From NCBI GenBank assembly GCA_041908445.1, contig JAYRFK010000043.1, forward strand, positions 62,001 to 126,000: a DNA stretch of 64,000 nucleotides, given 5' to 3'. Source of the stretch: JAEUJM01 sp041908445 (lineage in GTDB: Bacteria > Actinomycetota > Acidimicrobiia > Acidimicrobiales > DATDAH01). The position numbers and the translations under genes are program-made. Positions 17,505 to 25,958 of this stretch are shown here, piece after piece. The notes beneath the pieces are model-generated. The model had not been told where the DNA came from and did not search any database. It saw nothing but the letters and a program-made list of their open reading frames with translations. Position 1 is the stretch's first letter; every line of letters begins with the position of its first letter.

Positions 17505-17608
17505 CTCGGGTCCTCCCTCACGGTCCTGAGGTCGGCCGACCCGCCCGCTGGACCCACGGCGACCGTACCCGGTGGCGGCGACGTGGCCGCCTCGGGCCGG
17601 ACCAGGCA

Positions 17609-18901
17609 CTAGTACGTGCCGGCCACCTCGCGGGCGGCGGCGGCCACGAGGTCGCTGACCCGCTCGAGCTCGTCCTTCGAGTGGGCGAGGCCAGGGAAGA
17701 GCACCTCGTAGGCGCCCGGGGCGAAGGCCACGCCTCGCTCCAGGCAGGCGTGGAAGAACCTCGCGTAGAGCGCCTCGTCGGTGTGCTTCGCGCCGGCGTA
17801 GTCGGTGGGGGCGGCGTCGCCGAAGTAGAGGCCGAGCAGCGAGCCGAACACCGGCACCCGCACGGGCAGCGAGGCGTCCTCGAACACCTGCACCAGCCAC
17901 TCGCCGAACATCTCGGCCCGCCCACACAGCATCCGGTAGGCGGCGTCGTCGAGCAGGGACAGGGCGGCGAGGCCGGCGGCGGTGGCGAGCGGGTTCCCCG
18001 ACAGCGTGCCCGCCTGGTACACGGGGCCGAGCGGGGCCAGCGACGACATGACCTCGGCCCGCCCCCCGAGCGCGCCGATGGGCAGGCCGCCGCCGATCAC
18101 CTTGCCGAAGCAGGACAGGTCGGGCGTGACGCCGACGAGGGCTTGGGCACCGCCGCGGTCGACCCGGAACCCGGTGATGACCTCGTCGAAGATCAACAGC
18201 GCGCCGGCGGCGTCGCACGCGGCGCGGAGGCCCTCGAGGAAGCCGGGCGCCGGCGGGATGAGCCCCATGTTGGCGGCGACGGGCTCGACGATCACCGCGG
18301 CCACGTCGTCGCCGAGCTCGGGCACGACGTTGTAGGGCACGACGAGGGTCTCGGCCACCGCGGACTCGGGCACGCCGGCCGAACCGGGCAGGCCGAGCGT
18401 GGCCACGCCGCTGCCGCTCTCCGCGAGCAGGGCGTCGCCGTGGCCGTGGTAGCACCCGGCGAACTTCACGATGGTCGGCCGCCCGGTGTGGCCCCGGGCC
18501 AGGCGGATCGCGGTCATGGTCGCCTCGGTGCCGCTGCTGACCAGGCGCACCATCTCGCACGACGGCACCCGCTCGCAGATCGCCTCGGCCAGCAGCACCT
18601 CGCGCTCGGTCGGCGCCCCGTAGGACGTGCCCTCGCCGGCGGCCTCGCGCACCGCCTCGACGATCACCGGGTGGGCGTGGCCGGCGATGATGGCGCCGTA
18701 GCTCTGGACGAAGTCCGTGTAGCGCTTGCCCTCGACGTCCCACACGTAGGGGCCCTCGGCCCGGGCCACGAAGTAGGGCGAGCCGCCCACCGAGCGGAAG
18801 GCACGCACCGGCGAGTTCACGCCGCCCGGGATCACCCGCTGGGCGCGCTCGAACAGGCCGGCGTTCGTGAGGTCGTCGTCGAAGGAGGCGCGGTCGGGCA
18901 C
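17609..18901 (-). CDS. hemL: Glutamate-1-semialdehyde 2,1-aminomutase
   Basis: 430 residues, normal length. This PLP enzyme moves the amino group of glutamate 1-semialdehyde to make 5-aminolevulinate in the C5 tetrapyrrole pathway. Seen: RVIPGGVNSPVRAF at the N-terminus, DFVQSYGAIIAGHAHP, the PLP aspartate in IFDEVITGFR and the Schiff-base lysine in CFGKVIGGGLPIGA. It starts 17 bases after the hemB stop, so the two form one transcript with the hemB promoter. Confidence 0.97.
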   Translation of the reverse strand: MPDRASFDDDLTNAGLFERAQRVIPGGVNSPVRAFRSVGGSPYFVARAEGPYVWDVEGKRYTDFVQSYGAIIAGHAHPVIVEAVREAAGEGTSYGAPTEREVLLAEAICERVPSCEMVRLVSSGTEATMTAIRLARGHTGRPTIVKFAGCYHGHGDALLAESGSGVATLGLPGSAGVPESAVAETLVVPYNVVPELGDDVAAVIVEPVAANMGLIPPAPGFLEGLRAACDAAGALLIFDEVITGFRVDRGGAQALVGVTPDLSCFGKVIGGGLPIGALGGRAEVMSSLAPLGPVYQAGTLSGNPLATAAGLAALSLLDDAAYRMLCGRAEMFGEWLVQVFEDASLPVRVPVFGSLLGLYFGDAAPTDYAGAKHTDEALYARFFHACLERGVAFAPGAYEVLFPGLAHSKDELERVSDLVAAAAREVAGTY

Positions 18902-18918
18902 GGGGCCAAGCTTGGCCG

Positions 18919-19899
18919 TCAGCCGAGGGCCTCGGCCACCTCACGGGCGAGGTAGGTGAGGATGAGGTCGGCGCCGGCCCGCTTGATGGCGGTCAGGTGC
19001 TCGAGGGCGACGGCGTCGCCGTCGATCCAGCCGTTGGCGGCGGCGGCCTTGATCATCGAGTACTCGCCGGACACGTGGTAGGCGGCGAGGGGCACGTCGA
19101 CCTCGGCCCGGGCCCGGGCGATGAGGTCGAGGTAGGCCAGCGCCGGCTTCACCATGACCATGTCGGCGCCCTCGGCGAGGTCGGCCCGGATCTCTTCCAG
19201 GGCCTCCCGGCCGTTGCGGTAGTCCTGCTGGTAGGCCTTGCGGTCGCCGCCGTCGGCGATGGAGACGTCGACCGCGTCGCGGAACGGGCCGTAGAGGGCG
19301 GAGGCGTACTTGGCCGCGTAGGCGAGGATCGACACCGCCTCGTGGCCCTCCTCGTCGAGGGCGTCGCGGATGGCGAGCACCTGGCCGTCCATCATCCCGG
19401 ACGGCGCGCACACGTCGGCGCCGGCCTCGGCCTGGGCCACGCCCGCCCACCCGTAGCGCTCGATGGTCGAGTCGTTGTCGACCTCGCCGGTGTCGGTGAG
19501 CAGGCCACAGTGGCCGTGGTCGGTGTACTCGTCGAGGCAGAGGTCAGCCATCAGCACGATCTCGTCGCCGACGTCGTCGCGCAGGTCCTTCAGGGCCACC
19601 TGGACGATGCCGTCGGGGTCCCACGCCTGGCTGCCCTCGGCGTCCTTGGTGGCGGGGACGCCGAACAGGATCACCGCCGGGATGCCCAGGCCCACGAGCT
19701 CGCGGACCTCCTTGCGCAGCGACTCGCGGGTGTGCTGGACGACGCCCGGCAGCGAGGCGATGGGCTGCGGCTCGTCGATCCCCTCCCGCACGAACAGCGG
19801 CGCCACCAGGTCGTCGGCCGACAACCGGGTCTCCGCCACCAGCCGCCGCATCGCCGGCGTCGTGCGCAACCGCCGCATCCGGCGCTGGGGATAGCTCAT
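18919..19899 (-). CDS. hemB: 5-aminolevulinate dehydratase (porphobilinogen synthase)
   Basis: 326 residues. It condenses two 5-aminolevulinates to porphobilinogen. Seen: PLFVREG, the metal-site region DLCLDEYTDHGHCG with two Cys, ADVCAPSGMMDG, the first active-site Lys region around YGPFRDA...KAYQQDYRN, and the Schiff-base lysine in VMVKPALAYLD. It has its own TAGGCT box and leaderless ATG, and a hairpin separates it from cobA-hemD. hemB-hemL is therefore a separate transcript from the upstream hem genes. Confidence 0.97.
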   Translation of the reverse strand: MSYPQRRMRRLRTTPAMRRLVAETRLSADDLVAPLFVREGIDEPQPIASLPGVVQHTRESLRKEVRELVGLGIPAVILFGVPATKDAEGSQAWDPDGIVQVALKDLRDDVGDEIVLMADLCLDEYTDHGHCGLLTDTGEVDNDSTIERYGWAGVAQAEAGADVCAPSGMMDGQVLAIRDALDEEGHEAVSILAYAAKYASALYGPFRDAVDVSIADGGDRKAYQQDYRNGREALEEIRADLAEGADMVMVKPALAYLDLIARARAEVDVPLAAYHVSGEYSMIKAAAANGWIDGDAVALEHLTAIKRAGADLILTYLAREVAEALG

Positions 19900-19912
19900 A
19901 CCGCCCAGCCTA
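19900..19912 (-). promoter_or_regulatory. -10 box for leaderless hemB start
   Basis: On the minus strand, TAGGCT (19912-19907), 7 nt, then ATG at 19899. Confidence 0.55.
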
Positions 19913-19953
19913 CGACCCCACGGATCGTGCCGACCCACGTCCCCGAAGCTGCC

Positions 19954-19997
19954 GTTGGAGGAAATAGCCCCCGTATACGGGAGGTAGTTCCTCCAAC
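19954..19997. terminator. Long hairpin after cobA-hemD
   Basis: Arms GTTGGAGGAA...CCCCCGT and ACGGGAGG...TTCCTCCAAC with a 2-4 nt loop and a few mismatches. It lies 49 bases after the cobA-hemD stop and upstream of the hemB promoter. The centre (CCCCCGTAT...CGGG) resembles the family A hairpins, while the outer arms differ. Confidence 0.6.
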
Positions 19998-20045
19998 AGA
20001 CCCATCGACGCTGAGGGCCCAGCGCCGCCGCCTCCGCCGCCGCCG

Positions 20046-21518
20046 TCAGCCGCCGACGTGGGCCACCAGCGCCGCCACCAGGCCGGGGATGGTGTGCTCG
20101 TCGGCGACGACGTCGACGGTGAGGCCGTGCCGTCGAGCGGTGTCGGCGGTGATGGGACCGATGCAGGCCACGACGGGGGGGACGGGGTCGTCGCCCTTGA
20201 CCTCGAGGTAGCGCTCGACGGTGGACGACGCCGTGAAGGTGATGACGTCGGCGGTGGCCGCCGCCTCCCGCTGGCGGGCGGTCGGCGACGCCGTGACCGT
20301 GCGGTAGGCCTCGACCACGTCGACCTGCCAGCCGGCGGCCCGCAGGCCGTCGGGCAGGACGTCGCGGGCGACCGCGGCCCGCGGCAGCAGCACCCGGCCG
20401 CCCCCCTGGGACGGGTCGGCCGGCGGCGCCGGGAACGCCGCCAGGAGCGACTCGGCCACGAACTGCTCGGGCACGAGGTCGGCGACGATGTTGCGGGTGG
20501 CCAGCGCCGCCGCGGTCCCGGGGCCGATCGCCGCCACCGACACGCCGGCGAGCTGGCGGGCGTCGCGCAGTTCGTCGAGGAAGCGGTTCGCCCCGTTGAT
20601 CGACGTCAGCACCACCCAGTCGTAGGCGCCCACCCCGGCCGCCGCGGCGCGCAGCGCGCCGCCCCCGTCGGCCGGGTCGGTGATCTCGATGGCAGCCAGC
20701 TCGACCGTCGAGGCGCCGGCGGCCTCCAGGGCCACCACCAGCTCGGACGCCTGGGCCCGGGCCCGGGTCACCACCACCCGCTTGCCGAATAGCGGCCGGG
20801 ACTCGAACCACGACAGGTCCACGCCGGCGACCTCGCCGATCACGATGGTCGACGGCGAGGCCAGTGGCTGGTCGGCGAGGGTGGCGAGCGTGGCCCGGAT
20901 CGTGCGCTGCTCGGGGCGGGTCCCCCACTGCACCGACGCCGCCGGCGTGTCGGGTGACAGCCCGCCGGCCATGAGCCGGTCGGCGATGGCCCGGATGCGC
21001 CCGACCCCCATGAGCACGACGATCGTGCCGCCCACCCTGGCGACCGCCTCCCAGTCCACCGAGCCCTCGGGCCGGGTGGGGTCCTCGTGGCCGGTGACGA
21101 CCGTGAACGACGTCGACGAGTGGCGCAGGGTCACCGGGATGCCGGCGTAGGCGGGCACGGCGACGGCCGACGTCACCCCCGGCACGACCTCGAAGGGCAC
21201 GCCGGCGGCCAGCAGCGCCGCCGCCTCCTCGCCGCCCCGGGCGAACACGAACGGGTCGCCGCCCTTGAGGCGCACGACCCGCTGGCCCCGCAGCCCCCGC
21301 TCGACGAGCAGGGCGTTGATCTCCGCCTGCGGGGTGGACGGGCCGGTCGGCGACTTGGCCACCGAGATGCGCTCGGCACCGACTGGCGCCAGGGCCAGCA
21401 GCCCCTCCAGCGAGAGCCGGTCGTAGACGACCACCTCGGCGGCGGCCAGCAGCTCGGCGGCGCGGACGGTCAGCAGCCCGGGGTCACCGGGGCCGGCGCC
21501 GACGAGGGACACGGTCAT
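20046..21518 (-). CDS. Fused uroporphyrinogen-III methyltransferase / uroporphyrinogen-III synthase
   Basis: 490 residues. Residues 1-240 are the SAM-dependent methyltransferase (SUMT, CobA type): SLVGAGPGDPGLLTVRA, VVYDRL, VVRLKGGDPFVFARGGEE, VVPGVTSAVAVPAYAGIPVTLR. They make precorrin-2. Residues about 255-490 are the HemD synthase (GKRVVVTRARAQASELVVALEAAGA..., DWVVLTSINGANRF, TFTASSTVERYL), which cyclises hydroxymethylbilane. The fusion is common in Actinobacteria and joins the heme and siroheme/cobalamin branches. The start MTVSLVGAG is chosen over an upstream in-frame ATG that would add a non-conserved leader. It is separated from hemC by an opposite-strand gene pair. Confidence 0.95.
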   Translation of the reverse strand: MTVSLVGAGPGDPGLLTVRAAELLAAAEVVVYDRLSLEGLLALAPVGAERISVAKSPTGPSTPQAEINALLVERGLRGQRVVRLKGGDPFVFARGGEEAAALLAAGVPFEVVPGVTSAVAVPAYAGIPVTLRHSSTSFTVVTGHEDPTRPEGSVDWEAVARVGGTIVVLMGVGRIRAIADRLMAGGLSPDTPAASVQWGTRPEQRTIRATLATLADQPLASPSTIVIGEVAGVDLSWFESRPLFGKRVVVTRARAQASELVVALEAAGASTVELAAIEITDPADGGGALRAAAAGVGAYDWVVLTSINGANRFLDELRDARQLAGVSVAAIGPGTAAALATRNIVADLVPEQFVAESLLAAFPAPPADPSQGGGRVLLPRAAVARDVLPDGLRAAGWQVDVVEAYRTVTASPTARQREAAATADVITFTASSTVERYLEVKGDDPVPPVVACIGPITADTARRHGLTVDVVADEHTIPGLVAALVAHVGG

Positions 21519-21579
21519 GGCGCCAGTCCACCACGACGGCGGCGCCGACACGTCGACCGGCAGCGAGATCACCCCGTTC

Positions 21580-21620
21580 TCGAGGCAATACCCCCCGGTT
21601 CCCGGGGGCTATTGCCTCGA
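21580..21620. repeat. Long hairpin in a divergent intergenic region
   Basis: Arms TCGAGGCAATA-CCCCCGG and CCGGGGG-TATTGCCTCGA-like, with one C-C mismatch and a 3-nt loop, about 18 paired bases. It lies between divergently transcribed cobA-hemD and the acetolactate-synthase-like gene, a place where no transcript should end. Its centre resembles the other hairpins of the window. Confidence 0.65.
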
Positions 21621-21745
21621 ATTCGCACGTCCCGCCGAGCGATGCGTCCCGACGCGCCGGCGCCGATCGCTGCGTCCCCGAGCACGCCGGCGCCTCGCGT
21701 GCCATGCTCGCCCGCGCAACGGCGAGCCCCGGGGGGATGCATGCC

Positions 21746-23395
21746 ATGAAGGCCAGCGATCTGTTCCTGCGTTGCCTCGAGGCCGAGGGGGTCGAGTACA
21801 TCTTCGGCGTCCCCGGCGAGGAGAACGCCGACGTGATGATGTCGCTGCTCGACTCGCCGATCGAGTTCGTGATCTGCCGACACGAGCAGGGCGCCGCCTA
21901 CATGGCCGACATGTACGGCCGCCTCACCGGCAAGCCCGGCGTCTGCCTCGGCACCCTCGGACCCGGCGCCACCAACCTCATGACCGGCGTGGGCCAGGCG
22001 GACATGGACCACTCGCCGCTGGTCGCGATCACCGGCCAGGGTGCGGTCACCCGGCTCCACAAGGAGTCGCACCAGGCCATGGACGTGGTGGCCATGTTCG
22101 AGCCGGTCACCAAGTGGTCCGAGACGGTCTACAACGCCCGCACCATCCCCGAGATCGTGCGCAAGGCCTTCAAGCTGGCCCAGGCCGAGAAGCCGGGCGC
22201 CACCCACGTCGAGCTGCCCGAGGACGTGGCCAAGCAGGACGTCGCCGAGCCGCCCATCGTGCCCGGCACCAAGGTGCGCCGGCCCGTCGCCGACGAGAAG
22301 TCGATCGACGCCGCCCTGGACATGATCGCCCGGGCCGAGGCCCCCGTCCTGCTCGTCGGCAACGGCTGCGCCCGCACCCGGGTCACCAAGCAGCTCAACC
22401 GCTTCGTCGAGGCCACCGGCATCTACGCGGCCATGACCTTCATGGCCAAGGGCGTGGTCTCCGACCGCAACGACCGCAGCCTCTTCGCCGCCGGCCTCGG
22501 CATCAACGACCACGTGCAGTCGGTCTTCCGCCACGCCGACCTCGTCATCTCGGTGGGCAACGACATGGTCGAGTGGCACCCCTCCCGGTGGAACCCCGAC
22601 CACGACACGCCGATCCTCCACATCGACTTCACCCCCGCCGAGGTCGACGCCGCCTACCGCTGCGACGTCGAGCTGGTCGGCGACATCGCCGCTGCGCTGT
22701 GGGCCATCAACGAGCGCCTCGGCGACGAGCACCGCAAGGCCGACGTGCCCCTCTACGCCGACGTCCGCCGGCGGCTGGTGCAGGAGCTCACCGTGGAGAG
22801 CGCCGAGGACGACGGCTTCCCCATGAAGCCCCAGCGCATCCTCCACGACCTGCGCCAGGAGATGGACGACCACGACATCGTCATCAGCGACGTCGGCGCC
22901 CACAAGATGTGGACCGCCCGCCACTACCCCGCCTACGAGCCGAACACCTGCATCATCTCCAACGGTTTCTGCTCGATGGCGGGGTCGCTGCCGGGCTCCA
23001 TCGCTGCCAAGCTCGTCCACCCCGACCGGCGGGTCGTGGCCCTCCAGGGCGACGGCGGCTTCATGATGAACGTGCAGGAGCTCGCCACCGCGGCCATGTA
23101 CGACGTGCCCGCGGTGCAGCTCGTCTGGGAGGACGGCGGCTACGGCCTCATCGAGTGGAAGCAGACCCTCGGCTTCGGCAAGAGCTCGCACACCAAGTTC
23201 CAGAACCCGGACTTCGTGCAGCTCGGCGAGGCCTTCGGCTGCTTCACCCGCCGCATCGAGGCCGCCGACGACCTGCGCCCGACCCTGCGGGAGGCCTTCG
23301 CCCAGACCGACCGCCCGTCGCTGATCATCGTGCCGGTCGACTACCGGGAGAACCTCGAGCTCTCCGAGCGCTGCGGCGCCATCCTCCCCCGATGA
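21746..23395 (+). CDS. Thiamine-diphosphate enzyme, acetolactate synthase large-subunit-like
   Basis: About 549 residues in three domains: N-terminal ThDP (Pyr) domain with IFGVPGEENADVM and the catalytic Glu region RHEQGAAYMADMYGRLTGKPGV; central domain (VLLVGNGCARTRV...); C-terminal PP domain with the Mg/ThDP motif QGDGGFMMNVQEL. The enzyme condenses or decarboxylates 2-oxo acids. The residues fit acetolactate synthase relatives, but no small regulatory subunit is nearby, and the partner is an aldehyde dehydrogenase. A degradative or 2-oxo-acid decarboxylating role is therefore equally possible. ATG 21746 is chosen because GGGGGG ends 9 nt before it; in-frame ATGs at 21704 and 21737 are less well placed. 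The pair sits inside the hem cluster on the opposite strand. Confidence 0.85.
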   Translation: MKASDLFLRCLEAEGVEYIFGVPGEENADVMMSLLDSPIEFVICRHEQGAAYMADMYGRLTGKPGVCLGTLGPGATNLMTGVGQADMDHSPLVAITGQGAVTRLHKESHQAMDVVAMFEPVTKWSETVYNARTIPEIVRKAFKLAQAEKPGATHVELPEDVAKQDVAEPPIVPGTKVRRPVADEKSIDAALDMIARAEAPVLLVGNGCARTRVTKQLNRFVEATGIYAAMTFMAKGVVSDRNDRSLFAAGLGINDHVQSVFRHADLVISVGNDMVEWHPSRWNPDHDTPILHIDFTPAEVDAAYRCDVELVGDIAAALWAINERLGDEHRKADVPLYADVRRRLVQELTVESAEDDGFPMKPQRILHDLRQEMDDHDIVISDVGAHKMWTARHYPAYEPNTCIISNGFCSMAGSLPGSIAAKLVHPDRRVVALQGDGGFMMNVQELATAAMYDVPAVQLVWEDGGYGLIEWKQTLGFGKSSHTKFQNPDFVQLGEAFGCFTRRIEAADDLRPTLREAFAQTDRPSLIIVPVDYRENLELSERCGAILPR

Positions 23396-23431
23396 CCGTC
23401 ACCCCGCCCCTTCCCGTCCACCCCATCCGTT

Positions 23432-23475
23432 CTGGCTCCCGATTTCGGTGCCAGAGCACCGAAATCGGGAGCCAG
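23432..23475. repeat. Perfect 20-bp stem hairpin between two co-directional genes
   Basis: A 20-base arm (23432-23451, starting CTGGCTCCCG), the 4-base loop CAGA, and the exact complement (23456-23475). It begins 36 bases after the synthase stop and ends 17 bases before the dehydrogenase start. It may attenuate or protect the mRNA between the genes. Confidence 0.9.
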
Positions 23476-23492
23476 TTCGCCGGGGGTCGGGC

Positions 23493-24899
23493 GTGAGCGC
23501 CGGCGAGCGGGAGGCGCTGGACGTCACCTCGCCGTTCTCGGGTGAGGTCGTCGGGACGGTCGAGCAGTGGGGCGCCGACGAGGTGCTGGCCACCGTCGAG
23601 CGCCAGGCGGCCGTGGTCGCCGACCGGGACCGCTGGCTGCCGGCGCCCCAGCGCATCGAGGTGCTGCGGGCCACCGCGGCGCTGGTCGGCGCCCAGCGGG
23701 AGGAGCTCGCCCGCCTCATCGCCTCCGAGGGCGGCAAGCCGCTCACCGACGCGCTCGTCGAGGTCGACCGGGCCGCCAACGGCCTCGAGCTGTGCGCCGA
23801 GGAGATCGGCCACAGCCACGGCGAGGAGGTCCCCATGGGGGCCACGCCGGCGTCGGCCGGTCGCCTCGCCTTCACCACCCGTGAGCCCATCGGCGCGGTG
23901 GTGGCGGTGAGCGCCTTCAACCACCCCCTCAACCTCATCGCCCACCAGACCGGCCCCGCCATCGCCGCCGGCTGCCCGGTGCTGCTCAAGCCGGCCAGCT
24001 CGACCCCGCTGTCGGCGCTGCGCCTCGGCGAGCTCTACCGGGAGGCGGGCCTGCCCGAGGACTGGTGCGTCGTCGCCCCCTGCCGCGGCGCGGTGGCCGA
24101 GCAGGCCGTCACCAGCGACAAGATCGGCTTCTTCTCCTTCATCGGCTCGGCCCGGGTCGGCTGGGGCCTGCGGGCCAAGCTCGCCCCCGGCGTGCGTGCC
24201 GCGCTCGAGCACGGCGGTGTCGCGCCGCTGCTGGTCGACGCCTCCGCCGACCTCGACAAGGCCGTGCCCGCCATCCTCAAGGGCGGCTACTACCACGCCG
24301 GCCAGGTGTGCGTGTCGGTGCAGCGGGTCTTCGCCGACGCCTCGATCGCCGACGAGCTGGTCGACCGCCTGGCCGAGGGCGTCAGCGAGCTCGTCACCGG
24401 TGACCCCCTCGACGCCGCCACCCAGGTCGGGCCCCTGATCGAGCAGGGCGAGGTGGACCGGGTCCACGAGTGGGTGCAGGAGGCGATCGACGCCGGCGCC
24501 GAAGTGGCCGAGGGCGGCCACCCGCTCGAGCACCAGTGCTACGCCCCCACCCTCCTCGTCGACCCGCCGGCGGACGCCAAGGTGCTCACCGACGAGGTCT
24601 TCGGACCGCTCGTGGCGGTCGTGCGCACCGACGGCCTCGACGACTCGGTGGCCCGGGCCAACTCGCTGCCGTGGGCGTTCCAGGCCGCGGTCCTCGCCCA
24701 GGACCTCGACGCCGCCTTCCGGGCGGCCAAGCGCCTGAACGCCACCGCGGTGATGCTCAACGACCACACCGCCTTCCGGGTCGACTGGATGCCCTTCGCC
24801 GGCCGCGGCCCGAGCGGCCTCGGCGTCGGCGGCATGGGCCACACCGTCCACGAGATGACCCGCCCCAAGATGATCGTGGTCAACGCCGGCGGCGCCTGA
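23493..24899 (+). CDS. NAD(P)-dependent aldehyde dehydrogenase family protein
   Basis: 468 residues. It oxidises an aldehyde to an acid. Seen: cofactor region VVAVSAFNHPLNLIAHQTGPAIAAGCPVLLKPASSTPLSAL, general base Glu in ALEHGGVAPLLV (EHGG where most members have ELGG), the nucleophile Cys in GYYHAGQVCVSVQRV, and the C-terminal FGPLVAV and DHTAFRVDWMPFAGRGPSGLGVGG. The GTG at 23493 is chosen because the earlier ATG (23448) lies inside the hairpin. It likely acts on an aldehyde made by the preceding ThDP enzyme, from context only. Confidence 0.9.
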   Translation: MSAGEREALDVTSPFSGEVVGTVEQWGADEVLATVERQAAVVADRDRWLPAPQRIEVLRATAALVGAQREELARLIASEGGKPLTDALVEVDRAANGLELCAEEIGHSHGEEVPMGATPASAGRLAFTTREPIGAVVAVSAFNHPLNLIAHQTGPAIAAGCPVLLKPASSTPLSALRLGELYREAGLPEDWCVVAPCRGAVAEQAVTSDKIGFFSFIGSARVGWGLRAKLAPGVRAALEHGGVAPLLVDASADLDKAVPAILKGGYYHAGQVCVSVQRVFADASIADELVDRLAEGVSELVTGDPLDAATQVGPLIEQGEVDRVHEWVQEAIDAGAEVAEGGHPLEHQCYAPTLLVDPPADAKVLTDEVFGPLVAVVRTDGLDDSVARANSLPWAFQAAVLAQDLDAAFRAAKRLNATAVMLNDHTAFRVDWMPFAGRGPSGLGVGGMGHTVHEMTRPKMIVVNAGGA

Positions 24900-24906
24900 G
24901 CTCCCA

Positions 24907-24955
24907 TTCCTCCAGCAGCAACGCGCGGTCCCACCTTCCGTTTCTGCTGGAGGAA
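24907..24955 (+). terminator. Hairpin after aldehyde dehydrogenase (copy 1 of a conserved-loop pair)
   Basis: Arms TTCCTCCAGCAGCAACG and CGTTTCTGCTGGAGGAA (17 positions, one mismatch) around the 15-nt loop CGCGGTCCCACCTTC. It starts 8 bases after the stop codon. Confidence 0.75.
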
Positions 24956-25013
24956 CGAGGTCTGATGGAACTGGACGCTGCGTCCGGCGGTACCCCTCCG
25001 CTCACGCCGCCGC

Positions 25014-25062
25014 TTCTTCCAGCAGAAACGCGCGGTCCCACCTTCCGTTTCTGCTGGAAGAA
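25014..25062 (-). terminator. Hairpin after hemC (copy 2 of the conserved-loop pair)
   Basis: Arms TTCTTCCAGCAGAAACG and CGTTTCTGCTGGAAGAA pair perfectly over 17 bp around a 15-nt loop identical to that of copy 1. It lies 5 bases beyond the hemC stop. Compared with copy 1, a C-G pair has become T-A on both arms. Confidence 0.75.
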
Positions 25063-25067
25063 CGACG

Positions 25068-25958
25068 TCAGGTGAGGAGGGCGGCGCCGCCGTGGTCGTC
25101 GAGGAGGCGGCGGGCGAGGCCGTGGCCGAGCGCGGCGGCGTCCGCCGCGGGGCCCACGACCGACTCCCGCAGGACGACGTGGCCGTCGAGCGACGCGAGC
25201 AGCGCCTCCACCCGGACGTCCTGGCCCCCAGGGCCCTCCAACACCGCGTAGGCGCCGGCGGGGAGGTCGCAGTCGCCGCCGAGCTCGGCGAGGAAGCCCC
25301 GCTCGGCCTCGAGCGCGACCCGGCTGGGTGCGTGCTCGAGGAGCGCCAGCGCCTCGAGGGCGGTGGCGTCCCCGGCCCGCGCCTCGATCGCCAACGTCCC
25401 CTGGCCCACCTGAGGCAGCATCACGTCGGGGGCGAGCACCTCGGTGGCCCGCTCGGGCATCCCGAGGCGCTCCAGCGCCGCCGCGGCCATGACGATGGCG
25501 GCGTAGCCCTCGGCCTTGGCCAGACGGGTGGCGATGTTGCCGCGTAGCCCGGTGAAGGTGAGGTCCGGGCGCAGCCAGGCCAGTTGGGCCCGCCGGCGCA
25601 CCGAGCCGGTGGCCACCAGCGCGCCGGTGGGCAGGTCGGCCAGGGTGGACCCGACCAGGGCGTCACGGGGCTCGCCCCGCTCGGGCACGCCGGCCAGCAC
25701 GAGGCCGTCCACCGCCACCGAGGGCAGGTCCTTGGCCGAGTGCACGGCGATGTCGGCCCGACCGTCGAGCACCGCGGCCTGGACCTCCTTCACGAACACG
25801 CCCTTGCCCCCGATCTCCCAGATCGGGCGGTCGAGCTGCTGGTCTCCGGTGGTCTCCACGATCACGGGCGTCACCGTCACGCCGTGCGGGGCGAGCAGCG
25901 CGGTGACGTGCTCGACCTGCCAGAGCGCGAGCGGGCTGCCGCGCGTCGCCGCCCTCAC
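25068..25958 (-). CDS. hemC: Hydroxymethylbilane synthase (porphobilinogen deaminase)
   Basis: 296 residues. It links four porphobilinogens into hydroxymethylbilane. Seen: RGSPLALWQ at the N-terminus, the catalytic Asp region DQQLDRPIWEIGGKGVFVKE, HSAKDLPS, TGSVRRRAQL, and the dipyrromethane-carrying Cys C230 in LGGDCDLPAGAY. The ATG overlaps the hemA stop by 4 bases (ATGA), so translation is coupled. It ends the rex-side hem transcript, with a hairpin 5 bases after the stop. Confidence 0.97.
   Translation of the reverse strand: MRAATRGSPLALWQVEHVTALLAPHGVTVTPVIVETTGDQQLDRPIWEIGGKGVFVKEVQAAVLDGRADIAVHSAKDLPSVAVDGLVLAGVPERGEPRDALVGSTLADLPTGALVATGSVRRRAQLAWLRPDLTFTGLRGNIATRLAKAEGYAAIVMAAAALERLGMPERATEVLAPDVMLPQVGQGTLAIEARAGDATALEALALLEHAPSRVALEAERGFLAELGGDCDLPAGAYAVLEGPGGQDVRVEALLASLDGHVVLRESVVGPAADAAALGHGLARRLLDDHGGAALLT

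Noticed and set aside
23448..23492. ATG start 45 bases upstream of the aldehyde dehydrogenase GTG
   Set aside because: It lies in the right half of the 20-bp hairpin and would add residues unlike any aldehyde dehydrogenase N-terminus.
21580..25062. Insertion sequence or transposon around the ThDP-enzyme pair
   Set aside because: No transposase, no target duplication and the border palindromes differ in sequence; kept only as a possible insertion.
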